Positions 53,318 to 62,506 of a stretch of 64,000 nucleotides of DNA are shown here, one piece after another (the first letter of the stretch is position 1; the number at the start of each line of letters is the position of its first letter). Origin of the DNA: Arthrobacter sp. DWC3 (GTDB lineage: Bacteria > Actinomycetota > Actinomycetes > Actinomycetales > Micrococcaceae); the NCBI RefSeq assembly GCF_002929375.1, contig NZ_PJIP01000002.1, positions 347,820 through 411,819 on the forward strand, read 5' to 3'. The notes under the pieces are model-generated. The model searched no databases and was not told the origin of the DNA. It saw only the letters and a list, made by a program, of their open reading frames with translations. The position numbers were made by a program, and so were the translations under genes.

Positions 53318-54205
53318 ATGACGAAAGACATCCAGATCGCCTTCGGCGTAGACGTCGATGCAGTTGCCGGAATGCTCGGGTCCTACGGGGGCGAGGACTC
53401 GCCCTGCGACATCTCCCGCGGGCTCTTCAGCGGGGACGTCGGTGGCCCCCGCATCCTCCGCCTCTTCGAGAAGTACTCCCTCCCCTCCACCTGGTTCGTC
53501 CCGGGCCACTCGCTCGAGACCTTTCCCGACCTCACCCGGATGATCGTGGACGCCGGACACGAGATCGGCGCCCACGGCTACTCCCACGAGAACCCCATCG
53601 CCATGACGCGGGAGCAGGAGACGGCGATCCTGGACCGGTCGATCGAGCTCATCGAGAAGGTCTCGGGGCGCCGCCCCACCGGCTATGTGGCCCCGTGGTG
53701 GGAGTTCTCGTCCGTCACCAACGAGATCCTGCTGGAGCGCGGCATCAAGTACGACCACTCGCTCATGCACAAGGACTTCGAGCCCTACTACGTGAGGGTC
53801 GGTGACAGCTGGACGAAGATCGACTACGACAAGCCCGCCGAGGCCTGGATGAAGCCGCTCGTGCGGGGCGAGGAGACCGACCTCGTGGAGATCCCGGCCA
53901 ACTGGTACCTCGACGACCTCCCTCCGATGATGTTCATCAAGGCAGCACCCAACTCCCACGGCTTCGTCAACCCGCGGGACGTGGAGCAGATGTGGCGGGA
54001 CCAGTTCGACTGGGTCTACGCCGAGATGGACTCCGCCGTCTTCACCATGACCATCCACCCCGACGTCTCGGGCCGGCCGCAGGTCCTGCTCATGCTCGAG
54101 CGCCTGATCCAGCACTTCAACTCCCACGAGGGCGTCACCTGGCACACGTTCGACCAGATCGCCGACTCGTTCCTGGCACGCAACCCCCGAAAGGAAGTCA
54201 GCTGA
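53318..54205 (+). CDS. Polysaccharide-deacetylase-fold hydrolase, possibly cyclic imide hydrolase
   Basis: 295 residues. The NodB-like fold shows [10 protein letters not shown] (Asp for the metal), [25 protein letters not shown] (metal His pair) and APWWEF near 125. There is no signal peptide, which speaks against cell-wall deacetylation; the cytoplasmic PuuE / cyclic-imidase subgroup has this form and length (about 290-300). Such enzymes open cyclic imides to half-amides. AAAGG precedes the ATG. The stop overlaps the MFS start by 1 nt (TGATG). The assignment to imides is inferred from length and from the neighbouring asparaginase. Confidence 0.75.
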   Translation: MTKDIQIAFGVDVDAVAGMLGSYGGEDSPCDISRGLFSGDVGGPRILRLFEKYSLPSTWFVPGHSLETFPDLTRMIVDAGHEIGAHGYSHENPIAMTREQETAILDRSIELIEKVSGRRPTGYVAPWWEFSSVTNEILLERGIKYDHSLMHKDFEPYYVRVGDSWTKIDYDKPAEAWMKPLVRGEETDLVEIPANWYLDDLPPMMFIKAAPNSHGFVNPRDVEQMWRDQFDWVYAEMDSAVFTMTIHPDVSGRPQVLLMLERLIQHFNSHEGVTWHTFDQIADSFLARNPRKEVS

Positions 54206-55593
54206 TGTCCATCAATGAGGCGAGCGTCGATCTCTCGACGCCGACCGGGAACGAGCAACGGCAGTTCCCGGCCTTCTCCCGGAAGAAGACCAGCACGGCG
54301 ACCGTCCTCGCCCTGTGCGCCTGGACCGTGGCAGTCTTCGACTACGGCCTGTTCGGCACCCTCCTTCCGGCCATGCAGTCCGAGTTCGGCTGGACCGCAC
54401 CCGAGGCCTACGCCATCAACACCTGGATCGCCGTCGGTACGGCGATCGTCTGCTTCGGCATCGGCCCGGTGATCGACCGCCTGGGCCGCCGGAAGGGCAT
54501 GATGCTCACCGTCGGCGGCACCGCCGTCGTCTCCGGCGTCACCGCCTTCATCCCCGCGGGCCTCGGCGTCATCAGCAACTCGCTCCTCGTGGTGGTCCGC
54601 TCCTTCGGCGGCCTCGGCTTCTCGGAGCAGGCCGTCAACGCGACCTACATGAACGAGGTGTACCAGGTCACCGAGGACGAGCGGAAGCGCAAGCGTCCGG
54701 GCTTCCACTACTCCTTCATCCAGGGCGGCTGGCCGCTGGGCTTCCTCCTCGCGAGCGCCCTCGCCCTGGTGTTCCTGCCGATCTTCGGCTGGCGTGCCCT
54801 GTACCTCATGGCCACGATCCCCGCGATCATCATCGTGCTCCTGATCAGCAAGAAGCTGAAGGAGACCCCGCAGTTCGAGCTCCACCACAAGCTGACCGAG
54901 CTGGAGAAGGGCGGCAGGACCGACGAGGCGCACGCGCTCGCAGCCGCCTACGGCGTCGAGCACTCCTCCACCTCACCCCTCAAGCGCATCTGGGAGCCCG
55001 AGTTCCGCCGTAACACGATCGTGTTCTCACTGGCATGGATCCTCAACTTCTTCGGCATCGCGATCTTCAGCGTCCTCGGCACCTCGGTACTCGCCAACGC
55101 CAAGGGCGTGGAGCTCTCGGACGCCTTCTGGATGCTGATCGTCATCAACCTCCTGGCCTACTTCGGCTACGTGTTCCACGGCTGGATCGGCGACAAGGTG
55201 GGCCGGAAGCGGACCATCATCGCGGGCTGGATCATCTCGGGCCTGTCCTTCGCCGTGATGCTGAGCCCGCTCGTGTCCAGCCCGTTCCTGATCATCCTCA
55301 CCTACGGCACCGGCCTGTTCTTCCTGGTGGGCCCCTACGCCGCGATCCAGTACTTCATGGCCGAGTGCTACCCCGTGAGCTGCCGTGCCACGGGCCTCGC
55401 GTTCATCGGCGCCATGAGCCAGCCCGGCACGATCATCGGCGGCGCGCTGTTCACCATCGTCGCCACGCAGGCCGGCACCGGTGCTGCCGCCCTCTGGGTG
55501 GGAGCCGTCGGCACACTGCTCTCCGGCGTCCTGATGGTCGCCGCACGTCCCGTCGCCGCCGTCGCCCTCGAGGAACCGCATGCCGCAGTCTGA
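54205..55593 (+). CDS. MFS transporter
   Basis: 462 residues with 12 predicted transmembrane helices. [18 protein letters not shown] in the first helix, the MFS loop [10 protein letters not shown] between helices 2 and 3, and the second DKVGRKRT loop are all present. Part of the LacI-controlled operon, so it probably imports the substrate of the upstream hydrolases. Its stop overlaps the next gene's start by 14 nt. Confidence 0.9.
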   Translation: MSINEASVDLSTPTGNEQRQFPAFSRKKTSTATVLALCAWTVAVFDYGLFGTLLPAMQSEFGWTAPEAYAINTWIAVGTAIVCFGIGPVIDRLGRRKGMMLTVGGTAVVSGVTAFIPAGLGVISNSLLVVVRSFGGLGFSEQAVNATYMNEVYQVTEDERKRKRPGFHYSFIQGGWPLGFLLASALALVFLPIFGWRALYLMATIPAIIIVLLISKKLKETPQFELHHKLTELEKGGRTDEAHALAAAYGVEHSSTSPLKRIWEPEFRRNTIVFSLAWILNFFGIAIFSVLGTSVLANAKGVELSDAFWMLIVINLLAYFGYVFHGWIGDKVGRKRTIIAGWIISGLSFAVMLSPLVSSPFLIILTYGTGLFFLVGPYAAIQYFMAECYPVSCRATGLAFIGAMSQPGTIIGGALFTIVATQAGTGAAALWVGAVGTLLSGVLMVAARPVAAVALEEPHAAV

Positions 55594-56344
55594 GGTAGCG
55601 ATCGTCACGGGGGCCGCCAGCGGTATCGGCCGCGCACTCGCCGTCCACTACGCCGGGCGGGACGTCCGGACCGTCATCGGCACCTTCCCCGGCGACCCGC
55701 ACGATCCGGAGGAGACCCTCTCCGGCGTGCGGGCCGCCGGAGGCGAGGCCGTCATCCACGAGGTCGACGTGCGCTCCACGGCATCCGTGGACGCCTTCGC
55801 CCAGCGTGCCCTGGACGAGTACGGACGCCTCGACTACGCCGTCGCCAATGCGGGCATCCTGCGCAACGCCCCGCTGAACGACCTGACGGACGACCTCTGG
55901 GACGCGATGCTCGACGTCGACCTGACCGGCGTGCTCAGGACGCTGCGCTCGGCGTCCCAGCGGATGAGCGGGCCCGGGGCGCTCGTCGCCGTCTCGTCGA
56001 TCGCCGGGGGTATCTACGGCTGGGAGGAGCACGCGCACTACGCCGCGGCGAAGTCGGGCGTGCTCGGACTCATCCGTAGCGTCGCCTCGGAACTCGGGCC
56101 GCGGGAGATCCGCGCCAACGCGGTGATCCCCGGCCTCATCGAGACGCCGCAGTCCCTCGACCCCGTCAACTCCCTCGGTCCCGAGGGCCTCGAACGGGCG
56201 GGCAAGGACATCCCCTGGGGTCGTGTCGGCAGGCCTGAGGAGGTCGCCGACGTGATCGGCTTCCTGACCTCCGACGCCTCCCGCTACGTCACCGGGCAGT
56301 CGCTCGTCGTCGACGGTGGCCTAACCATCAAGATGCGCGCATGA
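55580..56344 (+). CDS. Short-chain dehydrogenase/reductase (SDR) 1
   Basis: 254 residues. The Rossmann motif TGAASGIG (about 9-16) binds NAD(P), NAG (NANAGIL) is near 88, and the catalytic set S-Y-x-x-x-K is seen as SSIAGG...HYAAAKSG near 138-157. It overlaps the MFS gene and the following SDR (ATGA at 56341-56344). Substrate not predictable. Confidence 0.92.
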   Translation: MPQSEVAIVTGAASGIGRALAVHYAGRDVRTVIGTFPGDPHDPEETLSGVRAAGGEAVIHEVDVRSTASVDAFAQRALDEYGRLDYAVANAGILRNAPLNDLTDDLWDAMLDVDLTGVLRTLRSASQRMSGPGALVAVSSIAGGIYGWEEHAHYAAAKSGVLGLIRSVASELGPREIRANAVIPGLIETPQSLDPVNSLGPEGLERAGKDIPWGRVGRPEEVADVIGFLTSDASRYVTGQSLVVDGGLTIKMRA

Positions 56345-57048
56345 CGGCGCCCATCGGGCCCAGGGGTGTCGTGGTGACCGGTGGCGGCAGCGGTATCGGG
56401 GCGGCGATCGCCGAGGCCTTCGCCGCTCAGGGCGACCGGGTGGTGGTCATGGACCGCGTCCCCGGTCCGGGGATCATCGAGGTCGACGTCGCACGCGAGG
56501 AGAGCGTCAGGAGCGCCTTCGCGGAGGCACGGGACGGGATCGGGACCGTCGACGTCCTGGTCAACAGTGCCGGACTGCTCACCGAGTCACCCCTCGAGGA
56601 CATGACCCTGGCGCTGTGGACGGAGACCATCTCGGTGGACCTCACCGGGGTGTTCCTCTGCTGCCGGGATGTCATCGGCCCGATGCGGAGCAGACGGTGG
56701 GGACGGATCATCAACATCTCGTCACAGCTCGGGATCAAGGGCGGCACGGGGCTGGGCCACTACAGTGCGGCGAAGGCAGGGGTGATCGGCATGACCAAGG
56801 CGCTCGCGCTCGAGGTCTCGGCGGACAACGTACTCGCCAACTGCATCGCTCCGGGACCCATCGAGACGCCTCTCGTCGACGGGATCTCCGAGGACTGGAA
56901 GACGGCGAAGCGGAAGGAACTGCCGCTGCGGAGGTTCGGCCTGCCGGCCGAGGTCGCGCCGACCGCCCTGCTGCTCGCGAGCGACCCCGGCGGCAATCTC
57001 TTCGTCGGCCAGACCCTCGGCCCCAACTCGGGCGACGTGATGCCGTGA
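56341..57048 (+). CDS. Short-chain dehydrogenase/reductase (SDR) 2
   Basis: 235 residues. TGGGSGIG (about 12-19) and [22 protein letters not shown] (about 122-143) supply the NAD(P) site and the Ser-Tyr-Lys catalytic set. A second SDR in tandem suggests sequential oxidation in the same pathway. It overlaps SDR 1 by 4 nt and is followed by a small hypothetical gene. Confidence 0.92.
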   Translation: MTAPIGPRGVVVTGGGSGIGAAIAEAFAAQGDRVVVMDRVPGPGIIEVDVAREESVRSAFAEARDGIGTVDVLVNSAGLLTESPLEDMTLALWTETISVDLTGVFLCCRDVIGPMRSRRWGRIINISSQLGIKGGTGLGHYSAAKAGVIGMTKALALEVSADNVLANCIAPGPIETPLVDGISEDWKTAKRKELPLRRFGLPAEVAPTALLLASDPGGNLFVGQTLGPNSGDVMP

Positions 57049-57067
57049 CGCGCTCCCTGGACGCCTG

Positions 57068-57448
57068 ATGTGCGGCGCGTGCGGCCGCACCGTCGTCGCG
57101 GACCCGGTCCTCGGGCCGGTGCGGACGATGCGCGACCAGCTGCTCGTGGCACAGACCGTCAATGCACTCGTCTCCCGTCCCGGGGCGCCCGTGGTGCGCG
57201 TCGCCGGATCGGGCTGGGTGGTGGCGGGGCGGACGGGGAGCAGCGCGGCGTGTGACACCGTCGAGCAGCTCTGGTCGGCCGTGGCCGACGTCCTGGCGCG
57301 GGGGCCGGAGGCCGCCTCCCGTTTGTCCGAGGTCCTGGCCTCCGGTCTGCCGGCGTCGTCCGTGCTCGCCGACCGCGTGGTGCGTGCGGGGATCTCCACA
57401 CTCGGGTCCTCCCGATCGGTCGTTCCGACGGACGCCGGGACCCCCTAG
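57068..57448 (+). CDS. Small protein with N-terminal CxxC
   Basis: 126 residues, not recognised. It starts MCGACGRTVV with a CxxC pair that could be a metal knuckle or redox site; the middle is hydrophobic and alpha/beta-like (VVRVAGSGWVVAGRTG); the tail is Ser-rich. The ATG follows a stop after a short frame from the SDR. Its last codon TAG is shared with the dispersed repeat copy 2. Confidence 0.6.
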   Translation: MCGACGRTVVADPVLGPVRTMRDQLLVAQTVNALVSRPGAPVVRVAGSGWVVAGRTGSSAACDTVEQLWSAVADVLARGPEAASRLSEVLASGLPASSVLADRVVRAGISTLGSSRSVVPTDAGTP

Positions 57449-57505
57449 TCCTCGCCCGTCCGGCCCCGTCTGCTGCCCATCCGGGTGGCGGGCGGGGCCG
57501 TCGTC
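57446..57505. terminator. Terminator-like repeat, copy 2 of a dispersed 60-bp sequence
   Basis: Begins at the TAG stop of the preceding gene and matches the copy at 43917-43978 over about 60 bp with a handful of differences. The inverted repeat uses arms GGCCCCG and CGGGGCC. Confidence 0.75.
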
Positions 57506-57648
57506 GTTCCGGAGTCGGCGCAGGCCATCCCACCGAACTCTGCAACCTTCGCTCAACATTGGCCAAGGACGATCCCCGATGGTGGCCGCGGGCACGCATC
57601 ACGGCGCACGATGGACGAACGGTCATCGACGGAGGGGCAGTACAGCGC

Positions 57649-58677
57649 ATGGGGATGCAGGATCGCGCGTGGTTCCACGAGCGGGAGGAGCCGGCAGGGC
57701 CGGTGCGCCGTTCGCCGTCGGGCCGGGTTCCGCGATGGGCGCAGGAGGAGGCCCGCGAGCGGCACGCCGCCCCGACCTCGGGGACCGCGGTGCCGCGTGA
57801 CGTGCCGCGACGCCCTTCGGCGGGCTCTCGCCCTGCCCCGACACCACGGCGGCGCCGGGTCGGCCCACGGCTCAGGTCACGCCTGACGACCGCCGCCGTC
57901 CTCGCGCTCGTGGCCCTCCTGTACACGACGCCGTCGCTGCACGAGCGCATCGCGGTGCCCGTCGCCATGCCGCGCCTGCCCCTCTCCCTCCCGATCCTGC
58001 AGGGTGCCGACGCCCCGCCGCGCGGGGTCGAGGCCGGCGAGGCGCCCCTCGGCACTCCCCCGGCCGTTCCGGCGTCGACCGCGTACCGGCTCTTCGAGTC
58101 GCCCGTCGAGGACCAGGAGTGGGTCGGTTACGACCCCTGCCGACCCCTGCACTACGTGGTGCGGCCGGACAACGCACCCGCCGGGTCCGAGGGTCTCGTG
58201 CAGGAAGCGGTCGCCGAGGTGTCGGCAGCGACAGGGCTTCGATTCGTGGACGACGGTGCGACGTCGGAGGCGCCCGCCGAGGAGCGTGACCTGTACCAGC
58301 CGGAGCGCTACGGGAAGACCTGGGTGCCGGTGCTCATCACGTGGACCAGCCCCGAGGAGATCCCTGCACTCGCGGGCGACATCGCCGGACTGGGAGGCAG
58401 CGACTACGCCCACGCGCCGGGGCAGCCGCTCGTGTTCGCGGGCGGTCAGGTACAGCTCGACGCTGAGGACGCCGCCGACACCCTGCGCTTCCCGGACGGC
58501 CGCACCTACGTGAAGGCGACGATCATGCACGAGCTCGCTCACGTCGTCGGGCTCGACCACGTGGACGACCCGGACGAGCTGATGAACGCCGAGAATCTCG
58601 GGCGGACCACCTTCGGTCAGGGCGACCGCGCCGGGCTGGCGCTCCTCGGGACGGGATCCTGCGCGCCCGGCCTGTGA
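57649..58677 (+). CDS. Membrane-anchored matrixin-type zinc metalloprotease
   Basis: 342 residues from the ATG at 57649. After an N-terminal basic cytoplasmic tail of about 75 residues, a hydrophobic segment (LTTAAVLALVALLYTTPSL) anchors it in the membrane. The extracellular catalytic domain has HELAHVVGLDH near 294-304 followed by a Met-turn-like DPDELMNAEN, the HExxHxxGxxH matrixin signature. GGAGG lies 13 nt before the ATG; an in-frame TTG at 57559 is possible but has no ribosome site. Substrate unknown. It follows the terminator-like repeat and is monocistronic. Confidence 0.82.
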   Translation: MGMQDRAWFHEREEPAGPVRRSPSGRVPRWAQEEARERHAAPTSGTAVPRDVPRRPSAGSRPAPTPRRRRVGPRLRSRLTTAAVLALVALLYTTPSLHERIAVPVAMPRLPLSLPILQGADAPPRGVEAGEAPLGTPPAVPASTAYRLFESPVEDQEWVGYDPCRPLHYVVRPDNAPAGSEGLVQEAVAEVSAATGLRFVDDGATSEAPAEERDLYQPERYGKTWVPVLITWTSPEEIPALAGDIAGLGGSDYAHAPGQPLVFAGGQVQLDAEDAADTLRFPDGRTYVKATIMHELAHVVGLDHVDDPDELMNAENLGRTTFGQGDRAGLALLGTGSCAPGL

Positions 58678-58762
58678 CCTGCGGCGAAGGACGGACACGT
58701 GGCTGTCAAGATCAATCGAAGGGGGTGAAGTGATCGGATTCCTCCGCGGCCCCGTCACCGCG

Positions 58763-58768
58763 TAGATT
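58763..58768 (+). promoter_or_regulatory. -10 element of a leaderless promoter
   Basis: TAGATT followed after 6 nt by the ATG at 58775, without a ribosome site. Confidence 0.6.
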
Positions 58769-58774
58769 TATGCA

Positions 58775-59320
58775 ATGAGCAATGACGCCCCTTCGACAGT
58801 CATCCGTCCGTTCGACCCCGACGGCGGCAGCGAGCAACCTGCCGAAGCACTCGAGGCGCTCATAGCGAAGGTGGAGGGCGAGGTCGCCGAGCTCCAGTTC
58901 ACGCGCTTCACCAACGACGACGCCGTCGCCCTCGGTCAGTTGCTCGTCCAGCTCGGGGTGGGCCGCAACCTGTCGATCGCCGTCAGCATCTGCAAGCCCA
59001 ACCACATCCTCTTCCGGGCCGCCCTCGAGGGCGCCACACCGGACAACGACTTCTGGCTCGATGCGAAGAGCCGCACCGCGGAACGCTACTCGGTGCCGTC
59101 GCTGCTGGTCGGGCTGCGGGCGCGGCGCAACGGCGGCCGGATCGAGGACAACCCGATGTTCGATACGGCGACCTACGCTGCCCACGGCGGCTCGTTCCCG
59201 TTCTACATCAGGGGTGTCGGTCCCGTGGCGACCGTGACGGTGTCCGGGCTGCCGCAGCTCGAGGACCACAAGCTCGTCGTCGAGGCACTGCGGACGTTCC
59301 ACGCGGCCGACGGCCTGTAG
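58775..59320 (+). CDS. UPF0303 / heme-degrading-domain protein
   Basis: 181 residues. The block FTNDDAVALGQLLVQLGVGRNLSIAVSICK is typical of the UPF0303 (DUF336/GlcG-like) fold, ending in VSGLPQLEDHKLVVEAL. The family binds small molecules or heme. It is monocistronic, convergent with the nitrilase. Confidence 0.88.
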   Translation: MSNDAPSTVIRPFDPDGGSEQPAEALEALIAKVEGEVAELQFTRFTNDDAVALGQLLVQLGVGRNLSIAVSICKPNHILFRAALEGATPDNDFWLDAKSRTAERYSVPSLLVGLRARRNGGRIEDNPMFDTATYAAHGGSFPFYIRGVGPVATVTVSGLPQLEDHKLVVEALRTFHAADGL

Positions 59321-59340
59321 GCCCTCCCCTCGCCGGGCTC

Positions 59341-60138
59341 CTACCTGAACGAGCGGGCGTTGGCGAGGACCGGCAGCTTGCCGCGGGCGTCGTCCACCTC
59401 GGACGGTTCGATGTCCACGAACTCCAGCCGCGGTTCGGGTCCGAGCTCCATGAGCACGCGGCCCAACGGGGAGATGACCGCGCTGTGACCCACGCCGGTC
59501 GGCGCCGTCCCTGCCAGCGGGATCCCGCTGCTGGCCGGGTCCGCCTGGCCGCACGCCACCACGAAGGTGGTGCTGTCGAGTGCCCTCGCCCGCGACAGGA
59601 GCGACCACTGGTCCACCTTGCCCTCGCCCGCACCCCACGAGGCGCAGACGAGATTCACCAGTGCGCCGGCCTCCGCCGTCGCGGTGAACAGGGCGGGGAA
59701 ACGGATGTCGTAGCAGGTCGCGAGGCCCACGGTGACCCCGTCCATGTCGAACGTCACCGGCTGCGTACCGGGCTCCACGCTTTCGGATTCGCGGTAGCCG
59801 AAGGCGTCGAACAGGTGCACCTTGTCGTAGCTGGTGTCGACGCCGGGTCCGACGGCGAGCAGCGTGTTCCGTACGCGGCCCTCGCTCCCGGGCGTGAACA
59901 TGCCGGCGACGACGACGATGCCGAGGCCGGTCGCGATCTCACGGACCCGGCTGGCCCAGGGTCCGTCGAGCGGTTCGACGACGGCGGACAGGTCGTTGCC
60001 GAAAGCGCACATCGTCGCCTCGGGGAAGACGATGACGTCGGCACCGCCGTCGACCGCCTTCCGGGCGTTCTCCTCGATGAGACCGAGGTTGGCCTCGGGA
60101 TCCGGACCGCTGGTCAGTTGTGCGACAGCTATGCGCAT
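59341..60138 (-). CDS. Carbon-nitrogen hydrolase (nitrilase superfamily, amidase-like)
   Basis: 265 residues. The catalytic triad is visible: E40 in IVFPEATM, K107 in DKVHLF, and C145 in LATCYDIRFP. It hydrolyses a C-N amide bond (omega-amidase or similar). Divergent from the GntR gene, with an operator-like TTGTATAC in the shared region. Possible partner of the asparaginase/imidase operon. Confidence 0.9.
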   Translation of the reverse strand: MRIAVAQLTSGPDPEANLGLIEENARKAVDGGADVIVFPEATMCAFGNDLSAVVEPLDGPWASRVREIATGLGIVVVAGMFTPGSEGRVRNTLLAVGPGVDTSYDKVHLFDAFGYRESESVEPGTQPVTFDMDGVTVGLATCYDIRFPALFTATAEAGALVNLVCASWGAGEGKVDQWSLLSRARALDSTTFVVACGQADPASSGIPLAGTAPTGVGHSAVISPLGRVLMELGPEPRLEFVDIEPSEVDDARGKLPVLANARSFR

Positions 60139-60154
60139 CGGACGCTCCTTTTGG

Positions 60155-60162
60155 TTGTATAC
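60155..60162. promoter_or_regulatory. GntR operator-like site 1
   Basis: TTGTATAC in the divergent gap between the nitrilase and gntR genes, overlapping a TATACC -10 with leaderless spacing to the ATG at 60170. FCD-type GntR regulators recognise TTGTATACAA-like palindromes. Confidence 0.6.
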
Positions 60163-60169
60163 CTAATGT

Positions 60170-60817
60170 ATGGGAAGAACTGGTGCCGGGTCGGTGTCGG
60201 GCCGGGAGAAGGCCTACTCGTATCTCCGCGAGAACGTGCTCACCGACGGGTCGATGCAGGGCCGGTTCCTGAACGAGCAGGAGCTGGCGGAACAGATCGG
60301 GGTGTCCCGAACCCCGGTCCGCGAGGCCTTCCTGCTCCTCGTCGCCGACGGCCTCGTGGAACTCATCCCGCAGCGTGGTGCCTACATCCCTGTCGTGACC
60401 GGCCGCCAGATCTCCGACCTGATGGACCTGCGTGGTGTCCTCGAGAGCCATGCAGCGCGGACGACCATAGCCGCAGGCACCCCCCCGGTCGACGGGATGC
60501 GGGACATCCTCGACCAGCAGAGCGCGCTGCCCGACCCGCTGACCGGTGCTGCGGTCAAGGAGTTCATCCGGCTGGACGCACTGTTCCACCAGCACCTGGT
60601 GGACGCCGCCGGCAACGACCTCATGTCGCAGACCTACCGGAAGCTGCAGGTCCGCCAGGTCCTCGTGGGCGTCGAGGCCCTCGTGAAGGTGGAAGGGCGG
60701 CGGGAACAGGTCTGTGCTGAGCATCAGCGCATCATCGACGCACTGGCCGAGGGTGACGCCGACGCCGCCATCCACGACCACCTGGCCGTGACCCGGAACA
60801 TCCTGCTGCGCGCGTAG
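60170..60817 (+). CDS. GntR family transcriptional regulator, FCD subfamily
   Basis: 215 residues. Winged helix GRFLNEQELAEQIGVSRTPVREAFLLLVADGLVEL (about 31-64) is the GntR signature. The C-terminal FCD domain carries DALFHQHLVDAAGN and EHQRIIDALAEGDADAAIHDH, which include the metal-binding His/Asp set. Likely autoregulated by the TTGTATAC site just before it, with a second site upstream of the MHS transporter and DUF2848 genes. Confidence 0.92.
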   Translation: MGRTGAGSVSGREKAYSYLRENVLTDGSMQGRFLNEQELAEQIGVSRTPVREAFLLLVADGLVELIPQRGAYIPVVTGRQISDLMDLRGVLESHAARTTIAAGTPPVDGMRDILDQQSALPDPLTGAAVKEFIRLDALFHQHLVDAAGNDLMSQTYRKLQVRQVLVGVEALVKVEGRREQVCAEHQRIIDALAEGDADAAIHDHLAVTRNILLRA

Positions 60818-60872
60818 GCTGCGCGGCTGGTACTCGCGGCCGTGCTTTCGCTGCGGCTGCCGCCGTGGCGCT

Positions 60873-60953
60873 GCAGCCGCGCGTCCGCCGTCGTACCTGT
60901 GTCCCGGCGCGGCTGCTGTCGCGTCCCCGCAGCCGCGCCGTCGTCGTACCTGT
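60873..60953. repeat. Imperfect direct repeat in the gap before the MHS transporter
   Basis: Copy 1 (60873-60900) and copy 2 (60929-60953) share GCAGCCGCGC at the start and GTCGTACCTGT at the end. The function is unknown; the gap lies between the convergent gntR and MHS transporter genes. Confidence 0.55.
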
Positions 60954-60979
60954 ATTCCAGCACCCATGTCCAGCAGCGA

Positions 60980-62353
60980 TCAGATCTTCGATCCTTCGAG
61001 CAGGAGGCGGAACTCGTCGTCCTCGGTCGCGTGCGGATTGCGGCCGAGTGCGAGGCCGATCAGCGTGACCACTCCGGCGACGGCCACGTAGGCGGCAACC
61101 GGCACCCAGCTGTCGAACTCGCTCAGCAGAAGCGTGAACATCAGGGGTGCGATGGCGCCGCCGATCACACCGGCGAAGGTGTAGGCGAGCGAGCTGCCGG
61201 TTGCGCGGAGGCGGGGCGAGAACTGCTCGACGATGAACGCTGCCTGCGGTCCGTACATGAAGGAGTGGCACACGAGGCCGAGCACGATGCCGATGATGAG
61301 CAGGAACTGGTTGTTGCCGTCGAGCAGGGCGAAGAACACGAATGTCCACACGGCACCGCACACCGCGGCGACGGCGTAGACCACGCGGCGGTTGATGCGG
61401 TCGGACACGGCTCCGGCCAGCGGGATGGTGAACAGCTGGACGCCGGAGCCGATCAGGACCGCAGTAAGCACCTCGTTGCGCTCGAACCCGAGTACCTGGA
61501 TGCCGTAGGTCAGGGTGAAGACCGTGAAGAGCGCGTAGAGCACGTCGGGTCCCACCCGCGAGAGCATGGCAGCGAAGAGCGGGCGCAGCTCGTGGGCGAG
61601 GACCTCCTTGATGGGGGCGGCGGGCCGATCGCCGTGTGCCTCGATGGCCTTGAAGATCGGGGTGTCCTCGAGGCGCAGCCGGATCCAGAGACCGAAGCCC
61701 ACGAGCAGTCCGGAGGCCAGGAAGGCGATACGCCAACCGAAGTCGAGGAACTGCTCCTCGGTCAGTACGACCGTGAGGAGGGCGAGAGCGCCGTTGGCGA
61801 GCAGGTTGCCGGCAGGCGGGCCCACCTGGGCTGCGGAGGCCCAGAAGCCGCGCTTCTTGGGATCGCCGTACTCGCTGGAGAGCAGGACGGCGCCACCCCA
61901 CTCGCCGCCGACGCCGACACCCTGGGCGAAGCGCAGCAGGACGAGGATGATGGGGGCCGCGATACCGATCGTGGTGTAACCCGGCAGCACGCCGATCAGC
62001 ACCGTGGCGACACCGATGATCATCAGGGTGGTGACGAGGACCTTCTTGCGCCCGATCTTGTCGCCGAGCCTGCCGAACACCACGCCACCGACCGGGCGTG
62101 AGATGTAGCCGACGGCGTAGGTGGAGAAGGCGAGGATGGTGCCGGTCAACGGGTCGGAGGCGGGGAAGAAGATGATCGGGAACACCACGGCAGCCGCGGC
62201 GGAGTAGACCGCGAAGTCGTACCACTCGAGGGCGGTGCCGGTGAGGCTGGCGGCGAAGGCCTTGTAGAGGCCGGGAGGACGAGCGGGCGTATCGGTTCCG
62301 GGCGTGGGGACGCCGGCCGATCCAGGGCTGTGTGCCATCGAGGATTCTCCCAA
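60980..62353 (-). CDS. MHS family metabolite:proton symporter (MFS)
   Basis: 457 residues, 12 transmembrane helices. GTALEWYDFAVYSAAAAVVFP in helix 1, GRLGDKIGRKKVL between helices 2 and 3, and GGEWGGAVLL in helix 5 are the metabolite:H+ symporter signatures (as in ShiA, ProP). GGGAGA lies 7 nt before the ATG. An operator-like TGTATACA lies in the divergent region with the DUF2848 gene, suggesting control by the nearby GntR. Confidence 0.9.
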   Translation of the reverse strand: MGESSMAHSPGSAGVPTPGTDTPARPPGLYKAFAASLTGTALEWYDFAVYSAAAAVVFPIIFFPASDPLTGTILAFSTYAVGYISRPVGGVVFGRLGDKIGRKKVLVTTLMIIGVATVLIGVLPGYTTIGIAAPIILVLLRFAQGVGVGGEWGGAVLLSSEYGDPKKRGFWASAAQVGPPAGNLLANGALALLTVVLTEEQFLDFGWRIAFLASGLLVGFGLWIRLRLEDTPIFKAIEAHGDRPAAPIKEVLAHELRPLFAAMLSRVGPDVLYALFTVFTLTYGIQVLGFERNEVLTAVLIGSGVQLFTIPLAGAVSDRINRRVVYAVAAVCGAVWTFVFFALLDGNNQFLLIIGIVLGLVCHSFMYGPQAAFIVEQFSPRLRATGSSLAYTFAGVIGGAIAPLMFTLLLSEFDSWVPVAAYVAVAGVVTLIGLALGRNPHATEDDEFRLLLEGSKI

Positions 62354-62384
62354 TTGAAGGTGATGTGCGCCACACCGGCGTTAC

Positions 62385-62393
62385 TTGTATACA
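62385..62393. promoter_or_regulatory. GntR operator-like site 2
   Basis: TTGTATACA, identical to site 1 over TTGTATAC, in the divergent gap between the MHS transporter and DUF2848 genes. A further ATACA half lies 9 bp away (TGTAT / ATACA). Confidence 0.6.
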
Positions 62394-62506
62394 TTACGCA
62401 TACATGTTGTAGATTGGCGACCATTCCGGTTTCCGGGATGTAAAAGCTTCCTCCTCCCGGCGGCCTGCCGCTACGTCGAATTTCCGCTTCCACCAAAGGA
62501 CGAATC

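Noticed and set aside
53318-54205. Peptidoglycan or chitin deacetylase
   Set aside because: The NodB-like fold is there, but there is no signal peptide and the operon context is amide catabolism.
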